Shown: positions 46,512-57,240 of the stretch, in pieces
Numbering within the stretch: position 1 is the stretch's first letter
Layout: each line of letters begins with the position of its first letter
Assembly (NCBI GenBank): GCA_947579665.1
Contig: OX388350.1
Coordinates: 83,223,152 to 83,287,151, forward strand
DNA: 64,000 nucleotides
Direction of reading: 5' to 3'
From: Sympetrum striolatum
Taxonomy: Eukaryota; Arthropoda; Insecta; Odonata; Libellulidae
The notes under the pieces: generated by a model
Told to the model about the DNA's origin: nothing
Databases searched by the model: none
What the model saw: only the letters and a program-made list of their open reading frames with translations
Position numbers and translations under genes: made by a program

Positions 46512-46970
46512 TGTAAGTATCTTTTACTCGTACCTATACATTCATATATATACATATTTATAGGGGATAAAATTTCTAACCATGTGCCACAGACTTGAAA
46601 TTTTTACGGCGTGGTGGCCATAACGTGTAATCTCCAGAAAAAAGCCGACTTTGAACCTCAGTGTCATGGGTTCGATTCCAGAAGGACCCAAACTCACAAT
46701 TTTCTCCATAAAGATACATGGTGGGGATTTTCGAAAATTTTTAAATAATACTTCCCGGATAGGTAGAGAATCAAAATTCAAGGAGCTTACAGATATGGTC
46801 ATGATCTATCGAAAACATGAATGACTTCTAATGAGAACCTCCTGTTTTCGATGCTAGGACGATACAAAAAATGTGTACTTAAAATACATAGGGATAGTTT
46901 TTCATTGTTCTTTTTTGATGCACTTATCAAAATGATAGGAAGTTCTCGCTCCGCTAGAAGATGTATCGAC
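46512..46970 (+). repeat. B-box lattice, two monomers
   Basis: Starts with the hairpin remainder tgtaagtatcttttactcg, then gccataacgtgtaatctcc, then cores at 46668 (catgggttcgattccag) and 46838 (tgttttcgatgctagg). It ends in aggaagttctcgctccgct and joins the 60-bp units. Confidence 0.75.
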
Positions 46971-47162
46971 TCGATGTTTACAAAACACTCAACATCGCAC
47001 CGATGTTTTAGAAGAGGAGCGGGGAGTAACGAATGTTATCAAAACACTCAACATCGCACCGATGTTTTAGAAGAGGAGCGGGTAGTAACGAATGTTTTTC
47101 AAAACACTCAGCATCGCACCGATGTTTTAGAAGAGGAGCGCGGAGTAACGAATGTTTTTGGT
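46971..47162. repeat. Minisatellite, 59-60-bp unit
   Basis: Three units begin at 46981, 47040 and 47100, and each contains the hairpin AACATCG-CAC-CGATGTT (one copy AGCATCG). The unit is the same as at 42543-42640, about 4.4 kb away. The 114-codon frame 46821-47165 includes the units because 60 is divisible by 3; it is not taken as a gene. Confidence 0.85.
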
Positions 47163-47575
47163 TGACCAATAAATGCATTGCTTATGAGTATCACAAGCCT
47201 TTTTAAGAAAACAAATTAACCTTCCTCACTTATGCCATCAATCATTCGTGTGTAGGGAAACAAGTAAAGGTAAAAACAGGGTGACAAATGTTCTCCTACG
47301 TTTACTACCATGACTCCATCGGTGGAGTGATACGCACACAGCGATTCATTTTACGCCTGTACGATATACAACACTTATAATTCATTTCCTAATTCGTATT
47401 ATGCGTTCATTTGTCGATAATTTCAATCATTGCCGAAGCTTTCAAGTTTGTAAGATACAAATTTTAATATATCAACATTCCTGTCTATTTGAAAACTATG
47501 CTTTGAGTGAAAATAACCTTAAATGCCATAAAATTCGGTTTTTCATGTTTCATTTATCTATCTGTTGTAAATGAA
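47163..47575. other. Non-coding stretch
   Basis: No recognisable gene or repeat between the minisatellite and the next lattice segment. Confidence 0.4.
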
Positions 47576-48370
47576 GATGCTTCTCCGGATACATTCATGT
47601 ATCCATATATATAGAGAGGATACAAATTCACAGGCTAAACCATTTGCGTCAGTGACTAGAAATTTTTACAACCTATTGGCCATAACGTGAAACCGCCAGA
47701 AAAATTGCGATTTTGAACCTCTGTGTAATGGGTTCGATTCCAGAGGGCCCCAAATTCCCGATTTTTCCCCTTTAAAAGCATTTTTGATTTTCGGGATTAA
47801 AAGAAATACTTCCCGGATAAGTAGAGAATCGAAACTCAAGGAGCATATATATATGGTCATGATCTATCAAAAACATGAATGATCTTCACAGAAAATATCC
47901 TGGGTTCGATGCTAAAACGATGCAAAAATCTGCCCTTTAAAATAGATTGAGGTAGTATATCTTTATATTTTTGATGCACTTATCGAAACGATAGGAAGTT
48001 CTCGCTTCGCTGCAAGATGTATATTAAGAATCGGTTTAAGAAAAACATTTAGATAAGATCGTACATTTCCTGGGTTCGATGCCAAAGCACATTAAAATTT
48101 CTCACAAAAGGAATATAAGGGAAAAGTAGGACGTCGTTTCAAGCAGTTACAGCCAATAGTTCTGCTTAATTTTCACACATAGTTAGAAATGGTGATCTTC
48201 TATTGTGCTGCATAGGATGTATTGCCAGAAAGACCCGGGTTCGATGCCAATTGGTAAATATATCTCCCATATAAAAAACATTGGAGTAGTTTTTCATGCA
48301 CTTATCGAAATGATAGGAACTTCTTGCTTTGCAAGAAGATGTATATTAAGACTCGGTTTAAATGATTAAT
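47576..48370 (+). repeat. B-box lattice, four monomers
   Basis: Begins with the left-end motif gatgcttctccggatacatt and continues with ggatacaaattcacaggcta. Cores lie at 47728 (aatgggttcgattccag), 47901 (cctgggttcgatgctaaa), 48069 (cctgggttcgatgccaaa) and 48237 (cccgggttcgatgccaat). The order follows the type of block 57150-58345. Confidence 0.8.
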
Positions 48371-48789
48371 ATTATATTATTAAGAGAAAATTAATTGTCA
48401 CCATTATTTCAAAAACATTACTTTATATTTTATTCTAAAGCCTAGTGATAAGGAAGTGCCTTAAAAAGTATGGGAATTATATAAGGGTCATATTTTAGAT
48501 TGATGAAGATACTATCAAATGGTAGGAAAAATTTGTTCCGAAGTATTTCATCAACAAATTCAAAGGTTAGGTTGAAATGAAAATTTAAAGAACGGTTATT
48601 AAAATTTAGCTGTTCACGTGACAAGAAAAATGTAAATTGGAAAGCTGATTATTTCATTCCAAAGCTCTTGGTAAATTACGTAAGTAACTTACTTGTAATT
48701 GTATTCAACTATTTCTTTGGAAAGAAATTGACACTGAAATGTAATCAATTATATTTCACTCAAAGTAACTGTATTCGAGCCCAAAAACC

Positions 48790-49000
48790 TGTGAGTACTT
48801 GAGTTTGATAGTCACCCCATTTCTTCCTCTTTTTCCACCAATATGTATTATTGTATATTCTTCGCTCATAAAGTCACCATTTCCTTGCTTTGCAAATGCC
48901 CAGGGTAAAATTTTCGTTTCGGACTCTTCTTTATCTACAACATGGTGGAAGTTTTGTCTAGATATCTTCAGTATCAAGGGAGATATAGAATTAATCCAAA
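48790..49000 (-). pseudogene. Possible LINE endonuclease fragment
   Basis: The minus strand reads KQGNGDFMSEEYTIIHIGGK, then RGRNGVTIKLK, preceded by EESETKILPW. This resembles the central part of the APE-type endonuclease of LINEs (E.kW.g.Gdf...y.i..sG...GV.i.l). Both ends are lost. A similar-length plus frame overlaps it. Confidence 0.4.
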
Positions 49001-49129
49001 ACGATAATTTTACCATGCCCAGAATTCCGATTCCATTCTTTCCATTGTCTTCTTAATTAATAAAATAATGTCGTCAATCCTAACTAGCTGGTATTTCGTA
49101 CAACCCATCTTAAAAGATAAACACTCGAT

Positions 49130-49219
49130 ACATCGATGTTTAACGAGTGAGTGGTGAGTACTTTTATGAACAACGATACATTGACCACTCGATGTTTTTT
49201 AGACGATGTGGCATCCCTA
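49130..49219. repeat. hAT-like right end
   Basis: Holds tcgatacatcgatgttt, ccactcgatgttttttag and the terminal repeat CGATGTGGCATCCCTA (49204-49219), mirroring the left end at 42434. Confidence 0.5.
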
Positions 49220-49278
49220 GATGTGGCATCTCAACGGCAGGGGAAACAGCACAACTGTGCGCACTCTTAATTTTCGGC

Positions 49279-49432
49279 GTTATTGAATAACTAGCCCTTT
49301 GGCTTCAACTGTTTCAAATTTTCTGAATTTTACTTAAAGAGAAGAAGTACTTTAACATATTGGCTACCACCGGGAATGGAACCCGAAAACGCTTTCACCG
49401 ATGGCGAACGCGCTATCTACGTGACCAAACGT
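49279..49432 (-). repeat. tRNA-derived SINE
   Basis: On the minus strand the head runs from 49432 to about 49366 (cgtagatagcgcgttcgcc A-box region, GGTGAAAGCG centre, then a B-box-like ggttccattcccgg). The body ends with gttgaagccaaagggctag and attcaata at about 49279. Same family and order as 11268-11435. Confidence 0.65.
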
Positions 49433-49746
49433 GAGTTTGGGGCCAGATTGCCATTCCATATACCTGCAAAGTACGAAGTGTGAACTACCGCATTTTTGTT
49501 TAATAATTAAGTACGTTTTACTTTTTCTTACATTTTTTTAATTTTCCGTAATAAAGTTAATTAGCTCTTTCAAACGTGTTATTAGGTATTGCCCAGTTTA
49601 TTAAAAGAAAGCAGAAGACGAATTTTATTTTTCGCGCTGCGGCGGGAATTTTTAAATTCGAAAAAGGATTTGTCTATGTCTATGTCTATGTAAGAACCCT
49701 GCAAGCCGCCTTTCGGCGTGTGGCAGGGGGTGCAAGCACCTTGACT

Positions 49747-51072
49747 CTATTTTCCTAAACGGTTGCTTTCGCGTATACTTCGCGGAAAAAATGAATTTTT
49801 GAAACGATTCGTTTTAGCATCTATTTCCCTAATCTTTCGGGCAGTATCAGCACGGCCCATATAACAGGGGGGTCGAATTATATTGGTTACATCATCTGAA
49901 AACGTAGTTTCTCTGAACTTATTTAATAAATTTATCCTTTGAATTTTTCTTCTATCTTCTAATGATTCCCATCCCGCGTCCTGTAACATCTGAGTGACAC
50001 TCGCTGTTTTATCGTAGCAATTCTTTACAAATCGTATCGCTTTCCGTTGTACTTTTTCTAAATCCCGAATATGACATTTCTCGGCGGGGTCCCATACACT
50101 ACATGCATACTCAAGGTGAGGCCTAACTAACGCTAAGTAGCATCGCTCGCGAACCTTTTCTTCGCTCCTACCGACTATTCTTTTAACGAAGCCGAGTTTC
50201 TTAAGTGCTTTTCCACATATATTTCGGATGTGGGCACTCCATGATAGATTATTCGTGAGAGTTACTCCAAGATACTTTACCGATTCTACTGACATTAGGT
50301 TTACCCCTCGGAGACTATAAGAATAATCATTTATTATAGATTTACTTTCGAAGAAGTTAACTACCGAACACTTTTCTACATTAAGCTCTAATTGCCAATC
50401 ATCGCACCAATTCATAATTCTATCTAAGTCGTTCGAAAGGGCTAATCTATCCTCTGAACTAACTATTTCCCTGTAAATGACTGTGTCGTCTGCGAATATC
50501 CTAACATTGCTTTCAATGTGATTGCTGAGGTCGTTGATGTATACTAAAAATAACAACGGTCCAATTACACTGCCCTGAGGGACGCCCGAGGTCACCTTAA
50601 CCAAGTTGGAACTAATACCATCGAGTACTACTCGTTGCTCTCTATCGGTGAGAAAGTCTTTTATCCAGTTAATAACTTGTGCATTGATACCCGCAACTTC
50701 TAATTTGTACAGCAATTTATGATGAGGTACCTTATCGAAAGCCTTCCGAAAATCTAAAAATATCGCATCGACTTGCTTATGTTTTTCAGCAGAGTTTAGA
50801 ACATCGTGTACTGATAAAGCCAGCTGAGACTCGCAAGAACGAGTCCTACGAAAACCGTGTTGATTCCTAATTATGAAATTGGACGTTTCAAGAAAACCCA
50901 TTAATGAGCTAGCTATTATATGTTCCATAATTTTACCGCTCAGTGATGTTAAAGATATAGGCCTGTAATTAGCTGGATCGTCCTTAGAGCCACTTTTAAA
51001 TATTGGCGTGACATTCGCAATTTTCCAATCTTTCGGGACCTTTCCTTCGCTCATACTCTTGTCAAATATAAC
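49747..51072 (-). pseudogene. LINE reverse transcriptase part
   Basis: It continues in the same frame directly after the TAA (VIFDKSMSEGKVPKDWK). RT motifs in order: IANVTPIFKSGSKDDPANYR, IFLDFRKAFDKVPHHKLL, SGVPQGSVIGPLLFLVYIND, FADDTVIYRE (catalytic Asp pair), VKYLGVTLTNNLSWSAHI, and a C-terminal region with CSVWDPAEKC and KNSFFPRSIRESNRLGK. The domain itself looks intact. The whole element is inactivated by a single visible nonsense codon. Confidence 0.9.
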
Positions 51073-52665
51073 TTAAAGAAAAGGTGCTACGCTCTCCGCA
51101 ACTTCCTTGAACACTCGAGCCGGTATGTCTTCAGGACCCGGAGATTTATTCGGTTTAATCTGTTGCAATAGTTTAATGATGCCGTCTTCTCTGAAGGTGA
51201 TTTTCGACATTGATTCAAGTTTATCAACATTCGGGAGAGTATTTGATGTATCGTCAGACGTGAAAACGCTTCGAAAAAAATCATTCAAGATATTAGCTTT
51301 GCCTTTAGCATCGTTTACTATATTACCGCAAGTATCCTTTAATGAACCAACAGTTTGCTCTTTACCTTGGACCTCACGAACGTACGACCAAAACGCTTTT
51401 GGGTCCTCTTCCAAGTGTTCGCATAAAATCTTCTTTTTATATTGACGGAGGGCATCTCGCATAATTCGTTTAGTTTCCGACTTTGCTTCCTTATGTTCGC
51501 TCTCTACTCGATCTATGTTGATACTATTCGGTTGCCTCGCAGTGGCTTTTAATTTGGAATGCAAACGCCTCTGTTTCTTTAGTGCTCTCCTAGTCTCCTT
51601 ATTATACCATCTAGGTTCATTAATTTGATTTGAAAGTTTTGAGGGTACAAATTTATCCATTAGGTCACGCATTGTTCTTACAAAGAGATTCCACGTGTCC
51701 TCGGTATTTAAACATATCGTGCGCGTTTTATACTCCAGAAATTCGTACATGAGTTTACTACGATATCCTTCGAAATCGGCTCGCGGGTAAAGATAAACTC
51801 TGCGCTTAGGTTTTCTGTGCTTTACCAAGTTAAGGTCGAAATCTATAATTATGGCTTTGTGATCGGATATTCCATCGCAAACAGATGTGTTAGATACTCG
51901 TTCGGGGGTGTTCGTAAGAAAAAGATCTAAAATGGTTAATTCCCTGGTAGGCTTTTTGACTAGCTGGTGTAATGAATTTTTTTGTATTAAATTTAACAAG
52001 GTCCTACAAGAGTCATTGTCCCGAGCTCTTTTCTTGACTACGTGCTTTTGCCAATCGATGTCTGGAAGATTAAAATCTCCTCCAATTATCATTATGCTAT
52101 TGTTGTTTTTACGCGAGTAAAAATTTATTTCATCGTTTAGGTTACGCAAAACATGACGCGAAGAGTTGGGCGGCCGGTAAAAAGCACATACATGTAGATT
52201 GGGTTTATTTGGCTGACTAATGGTACACCATACGCTCTCGATGCAACTGTTAGGATACGTATGTGAACTACTCCGCAAAGAACTTTTAACCGCTATAAAT
52301 ACTCCTCCACCCACTTTATCCTGACGGTCCTTACGATAAATCTTAAAATCTTTAGGAAATACTTCGTAGTCATTAATATCGTCTGTTAGCCAGCTTTCGG
52401 TGCCTATAATTATGTCGGAGTCGTTACTTTGGATAAGATGTTCAAGATCGGCTACTTTGTTTTTGATGCTTCTACAATTAATAATGGCAATCGATAGTTC
52501 ATTTACAATAGGTGAAGCCCGGGAAACGCGTTGTTGCTCATCTTCAACTTGCTCAGTAATTTTTAAGGTATTCGATTGTTTATTAACTTTATTTCCTATA
52601 TCGGAGCCACTCGAATTAGAAGCATTCCCACAAATTCCCTTTAGCCTAAAAAAAACCTACAATGC
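51073..52665 (-). pseudogene. LINE endonuclease and linker part
   Basis: The reading is open from about 52665, with no in-frame ATG near the start. After a polar stretch (ITEQVEDEQQRVSRASPIVN) the APE-type endonuclease begins at ELSIAIINCRSIKNKVADLE and continues with TESWLT, CAFYRPPNSS, IIGGDFNLPDIDW and GISDHKAIII, which carry the catalytic Glu, Asp-Asn and Asp-His positions. A basic linker and the pre-RT NKSPGPEDIP follow. The frame then meets a TAA at 51073-51075. Confidence 0.9.
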
Positions 52666-52741
52666 TCGTAAATCCTATGAGCCACCCCGCTCGCAGCTTC
52701 AGCAGTATAGTGAACACCAGAGCCGTTCAAGGCGAGGGGGT

Positions 52742-53058
52742 ACGACAAAAAAAGATTTTTTGGAAGTCAAACGCTAAAAGATGTGTTTTAACGATCAGAT
52801 AAATAAAAAAATAACTATTATTATTAAAAAGTGATAAAAACCGATGCATAGTTATAGGGTAAAAGTTATAAATAATAAAAATATTTAAAATATATAAGTT
52901 TTGAAAAATAAAAAATAATAATAAATAAATAATATTAGACACGATAAGTGCGAGTTGTCACAGGTTAAGAAATTAAAAAGTACCTAATGGCTTAGTAAAA
53001 TTAAATAAATAAGTGAATGAATAAATATATAAATAGAATAAAAAATTCGTAAAGTTAA
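52742..53058 (+). other. AT-rich stretch, possible 5' leader of the Jockey-type element
   Basis: Very AT-rich, no open frame. It leads into an ATG at 53061 (MNDTTSNFPSEGGTVALLSG) which could be the ORF1 start of the next element. Confidence 0.3.
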
Positions 53059-53119
53059 AAATGAATGACACCACTTCCAATTTTCCCTCCGAGGGGGGGA
53101 CGGTGGCGCTACTGAGTGG

Positions 53120-53697
53120 GCGGCAATATGCCAGCAATTCGGACATGTCGACAAGGCATGCAATATGCCGGTCAGATGTGTAAAATGCGGACAAAGTCAC
53201 ATAACTAGAGAATGCAAAAAATCTAGCAAAAAACCGGCCATATGTGCAAATTGCCACGGGGAACACCCGGCTAGCTACCGCGGCTGTCCGTTTTATCAAT
53301 CGCTCAAAAATAAGCTCAAAATAATCAAAGAAAAAGCAAGACTGAAAATCAAAGGGCCGAAAGATACGGGATTTCAAATCTCCGCTAACCAGTTCCCACC
53401 TGTAGCGCCGCGGAAAAGTCCTACGCAGCGGCGGCGGCCGCTGGAACTAATTCTCCCGATCCCATATCGAGTAAAATAGAGAGAATGCGCGAAAGTTTAC
53501 CCTATTGCAAAGGAAAAAGCCCTAACAACCCCTCACGACCAATTCAACCCAGTCCGAATGAAACAAACAACTGGAGGAACGGTATTAAAAATTGGATAAT
53601 GCAATTGCTTTTATTATTAACAGACGATCGCACTAACGAAGGAAAATATTTTGAACACGTAATAGAGACCTCGAATACGTGTTTAAATGGCGAGTGA
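53120..53697 (+). pseudogene. Jockey-type ORF1 C-terminal part (gag-like)
   Basis: Zinc-knuckle region: a broken first knuckle (CQQFGHVDKAC with its leading Cys lost), then CVKCGQSHITREC, then CANCHGEHPASYRGC. A one-base shift near 53480 leads to a second frame that ends with NTCLNGE and a TGA. That TGA overlaps the ORF2 ATG in ATGGCGAGTGA (53687-53697). The protein binds element RNA in this family. Confidence 0.85.
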
Positions 53698-55197
53698 AAA
53701 CAAACTAAATGTAATCGAATTGAATGCCAACGGAATTCTAGGTGAAAGAATCGAATTCGCCAACTTTCTAATTAACAAAGCAGTTCATGTTGCGTTAATC
53801 TGCGAAACCCACTTGACTCCAAGTAAACTACTAAAATTCCCTAATTATAATATCTTCCGCAATGACGAAAATAAATCCTTCAGGGGCACAGCCATAGCAA
53901 TCCACAAAAATTTATATCAGAAAGAATTGAATTACTCAAATTAAAAAGTATGAAGGCAACTGCGGCGAAAATAAATATTGGAACGATCACCATCAATTTC
54001 GTATCGGTATATAACCCTCCCCAAAATAAGATTCTAAAATCAGATTTAAAGAAACTTAGAACAAGATTCAGTAACACTTTTACCCTGTTCGGAGGGGATT
54101 AAAATGCAAAAAATCCTCCTTGGGGATGCAGAAAAATCAACTCGTCCGGAAGAATTTTACTACATTTTACTATCGACTCCGGTTTTACTCTTCATGCCTC
54201 AGATAACCCCACCCATTTTAGCGGGAGTGCTCGAGTTGGTGACATTTTAGATGTTTTTATTTCGACTTTTAGTACCTATGACTTTCAGGTAAAAGCAATC
54301 AATGATTTGGCATCAGATCATTTACCAATTTTCTTATCTCTTGACACTAACCTCAGATTAGGCGACGAAGACGATTTTAGAATTTTAAATATTGACAAAT
54401 GTCAAATTATTTTAAAAGATTCTTTTGACAATTTTAAATTAAAAAATATGAAGGATTTTAAAGATATTGACACTGAAATAAAGCATTTTAACGATGTCAT
54501 CAACTCGGGAAAACATACTAGGGAAAAAATTACCCCCTAATAATATAAGAATTCCCCCACATCTAATTAATTTAATAAAAGATAGAAACAAAGCAAGGAA
54601 AGTTTTACAGAAATTTAGAAACCCAAACGATTGGGAGAAGTTCAGATATCTTAGGAAGTCAGTACAGTCTGAGTTTAAGAAAATCAAAAATAGTAAAATC
54701 GAAAACTACCTTGATGAAGAAATCGAGGACGACCCACACAATAAGGACCTGTGGAAGAAGACAAACAAACTCCTGGGTAAGAAAGCGAACTCCATGGCAA
54801 GTCTGAAGATAAATGGCAGAACGGTCTCCGACGATTTGGAAATAGCGTACATTTTCGCGAAACATTTGGTGAGTCAATACAAGCCATTTCCCGATGAGTG
54901 TCCTTCACTTTCACTAAAAGTCAAAGAAGAAGTAAACAGTTTTGCTTTCGCACCGGGATCTTGTCATACTTTCACCGACCTCTCCGAGCCGAAGGACATA
55001 ATCAAGAAATTAAAATTAAACAAAGCGCCCTGATAATATCAATGTCGAATTAATTAAAGCCTTTCCGGATAACGTTTTAACCGTACTTTTAAACATTTTT
55101 AACTATTGTTTTACTTTTATTTATTTTCCAAAGGCCTGGCGCATAGCCTGCATTGTTATGATCCCAAAGCCGGGGAAGGAAAAAACTGATTACTGTT
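53687..55197 (+). pseudogene. Jockey-type ORF2 (endonuclease and start of RT)
   Basis: From the ATG at 53687: NVIELNANGILGERIEFANF, ALICETHLTP (catalytic Glu), then, after a stop at 53942, VYNPPQNK, LFGGD, a stop in place of F, NAKNPPWGC and ASDHLPIFLS. After a further shift the linker (54494-55033) reads RKVLQKFRNPNDWEKFRYLR and DIIKKLKLNKAP. The last readable piece is AWRIACIVMIPKPGKEK, the first RT motif. The catalytic RT palm is missing through truncation. Confidence 0.85.
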
Positions 55198-55199
55198 AC

Positions 55200-56740
55200 T
55201 GCACTGAATCTACGTTCCACTAAATATGGTGAAGGAAATGCAATTAAGAACTTTTGAATTCAAGCCCATAATTTTGGATAAGCCGTTTTTTTGCAGCCAG
55301 AATTGTTGGTAGCCGCTTTTGAATTTTAATTTCAACTCAACATTTGTAGTCACTTCCATAAGTTCAGGTATGTTCATTTTCAAAATATCATCAAATCGTT
55401 GATTAAAATCTGAATGGAGAGCATCCAAGTGCTCACAATAAGAAAGTATGTATGTATGTATGTCTTCAATTTTTTTTCTACACCTGATTAATTTGTGAAG
55501 TGGCTGGATTCCCCTCGTCCACAATTTCGTCTGTACAGAAGAAGTTACGTCACAAACGCAGAAATAACAGATTTTGTTCTTATTAAATTCAGTTCATCAC
55601 CTTGAAGCTAAAGATTGCTTTCATTAAATTTTGGAAACAAGTCGGTCAAGTAAACGATTTCACTTTAGGATTGAATTTAACCGGATCGTAAAGCATCATG
55701 TTTATCTTTCAAGAACTCCAGCACCGAGTTAAACAGCTTATAAAACCTATCTAAACAAGTACCCTTTGACAACCAACGAACTTCTGTATGAAGCAGCAAT
55801 CTATTAAATTCTTCATCGTTTTCAATGCATAGCTATTTAAATAATCTGCCATTCATTGATTTGCTTCTAATTGCGTTGATAGCTTTAATTGCAGATTGTA
55901 GTGAATTAGGTAGGCGTGCACTTAAATTTTTGGCAACTAGATTTTGACGATGGATGATACAGAGTACTGTGAATGTATTCGGCACCCCCTTATTTAAATA
56001 TGCATGAATACCCCTGTAGCTCCCTATCATTGCTGAAGCACCATCTGTGGCTACTTATACGTAAGATATTACTCAGAGGTATTTCTTTTTCTTTAAAAAA
56101 CTCATCCAATTTATGAAATATTGTTTCTCCTATAGAATCAGTTTTCAAATATTTAACAAATAATAAGTCTTGGCAAGTTTATTCTACCTTTGTGAACCGC
56201 ACGTATACTAAAAGTAAAGCTTTATTTCCAAACAAAGTGGACTCATCGAGTTGAATAGAAAACCGAGATGTTTTTAAATAGCCAACATTCAACATCTTGA
56301 GCCATTTCATCCATTCTTCTTTGCACTGTATTTTAGCTCAGCGAAATTTTCATGATGATATCAGATTCTGGCTTGTGTTTCACAATACGTATTACTTCAC
56401 TTATAGCCGGTATAATTAGTTCTTCACCAATAGCATGAGGTTTACCCAATTTGGCAATCATTAACGAAATATTGTAAGAAGCAAGCAAGCCATCGCCATC
56501 TTGTGTGGTTGCGGTTGAAAACGTTTTGCCAATCACGGTTGTTTGCTAATATTTCTTTTAGTGTTCTTAAATAATATAAATCTTTATGTTTTTTATCGCA
56601 ATGAATTTTAGTTAAATGTTCTTGTAGTCTGGAAGCAGTCATACCTTCGTTTGATAAAACTTTCTGGCAAATCAGGTAAATTGGTAATGTATTACTTACA
56701 GGCGACTCATTAAAGCCGTATTTTAAATATTCGATATTAC
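55200..56740 (-). pseudogene. hAT transposase remnant (ZBED5/SCAND3/ZMYM6-like)
   Basis: Minus strand, in several frames. N-terminal BED-type finger: EYLKYGFNESPV, then YLICQKVLSNEGMTASRLQE and HLTKIH; the first Cys of the CxxC pair is replaced by Tyr. Then DGDGLLASYNISLMIAKLGK and GEELIIPAISEV, RFSIQLDESTLFGNKALLLV (first catalytic Asp), MIGSYRGIHAYLNKGVPNTF with CIIHRQNLVAKN (the family's CxxH motif), NRLLLHTEVRWLSKGTCLDR, and finally DALHSDFNQRFDDILKMNIP. The C-terminal hAT dimerisation part is missing. Many stops and frameshifts. Confidence 0.85.
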
Positions 56741-57130
56741 GAGTAAAATGTTGCTTGCATTCTGCAAGCATGTAGATAACACAAATTTCAAGTCGACATC
56801 ATATCAAGAGGGTCATCAAAAGTAGAAAAAGTATTGAAAATATTCATAAAATTCGCTGCAATTTCTCCGTCCGGCATCGAACCCAGGTCTTCCTGGTGAT
56901 AATTACTATGCAGTACAACAAAGGATTACCGTCTATAACTATATGTGAAAACTCGAGCAGAAATATTGGCTGCAACTGCCTCAAACGACGTCCTACTTTT
57001 CCCATATATTCCTTATGTTGAAATTTTTAATGTGCTCTGGCATCGAACCCAGGAACACTACGGTCTTATCTAATTTTTTTCATAAACTAAGTCTTAATAT
57101 ACATCTTCTTACTAAGCAATAACATCCCAT
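56738..57130 (-). repeat. B-box lattice, partial block 0 (minus)
   Basis: Begins at the junction with hAT sequence with acgagtaaaatgttgcttgc and its hairpin (56753-56769), then monomers with cores at 56877 (ccggcatcgaacccagg) and 57042 (ctggcatcgaacccagg). It ends in ttcttactaagcaataac. Confidence 0.8.
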
Positions 57131-57240
57131 CAAATCGATATCTATTATATATAGATGCTTCTCCGGATTCATTCATGTATCCATATCTATTATATATAGA
57201 TGCTTCTCCGGATTCATTCATATATATAGCTATATAGATA
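57131..57240. repeat. Duplicated lattice left-end motif
   Basis: The text atatagatgcttctccggat appears twice in direct orientation (about 57152 and 57196), followed by a TATA-rich stretch. The same motif marks the outer end of every complete block. Confidence 0.8.

Larger units (their letters stand above)
49674..52741 (-). mobile_element. Near full-length LINE (CR1/L2/Jockey group)
   Basis: About 3.07 kb on the minus strand. From 5' to 3': a GC-rich leader (ccctcgccttgaacggctct), a single long coding region, a short 3' part with the inverted-repeat motif gccgcctttcggcgtgtggc, and an atagac tail at 49674-49692. Separate entries describe the coding parts. The family is the same as the truncated copy at 25052-25972, though the tail repeat differs (tgtaga there). 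Flanking text (gaaaaaggattt and caaaaaaagatttt) may be an imperfect target duplication. Confidence 0.85.
53059..55197 (+). mobile_element. Jockey-type LINE, 3'-truncated
   Basis: A plus-strand element with the end of ORF1 (three zinc knuckles), then ORF2 (APE-type endonuclease, linker, first RT motifs), stopping at about 55197 where minus-strand hAT sequence begins. The possible ORF1 start at 53061 is only about 75 bases from the knuckles, so most of ORF1 is deleted. Confidence 0.85.

Noticed and set aside
46821..47165. 114-codon plus-strand frame
   Set aside because: Same reason: lattice sequence followed by the 60-bp units.
42426..49227. 8-bp target-site duplication for the hAT-like ends
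   Set aside because: The flanking bases (cagcaggg and gatgtggc) do not match.
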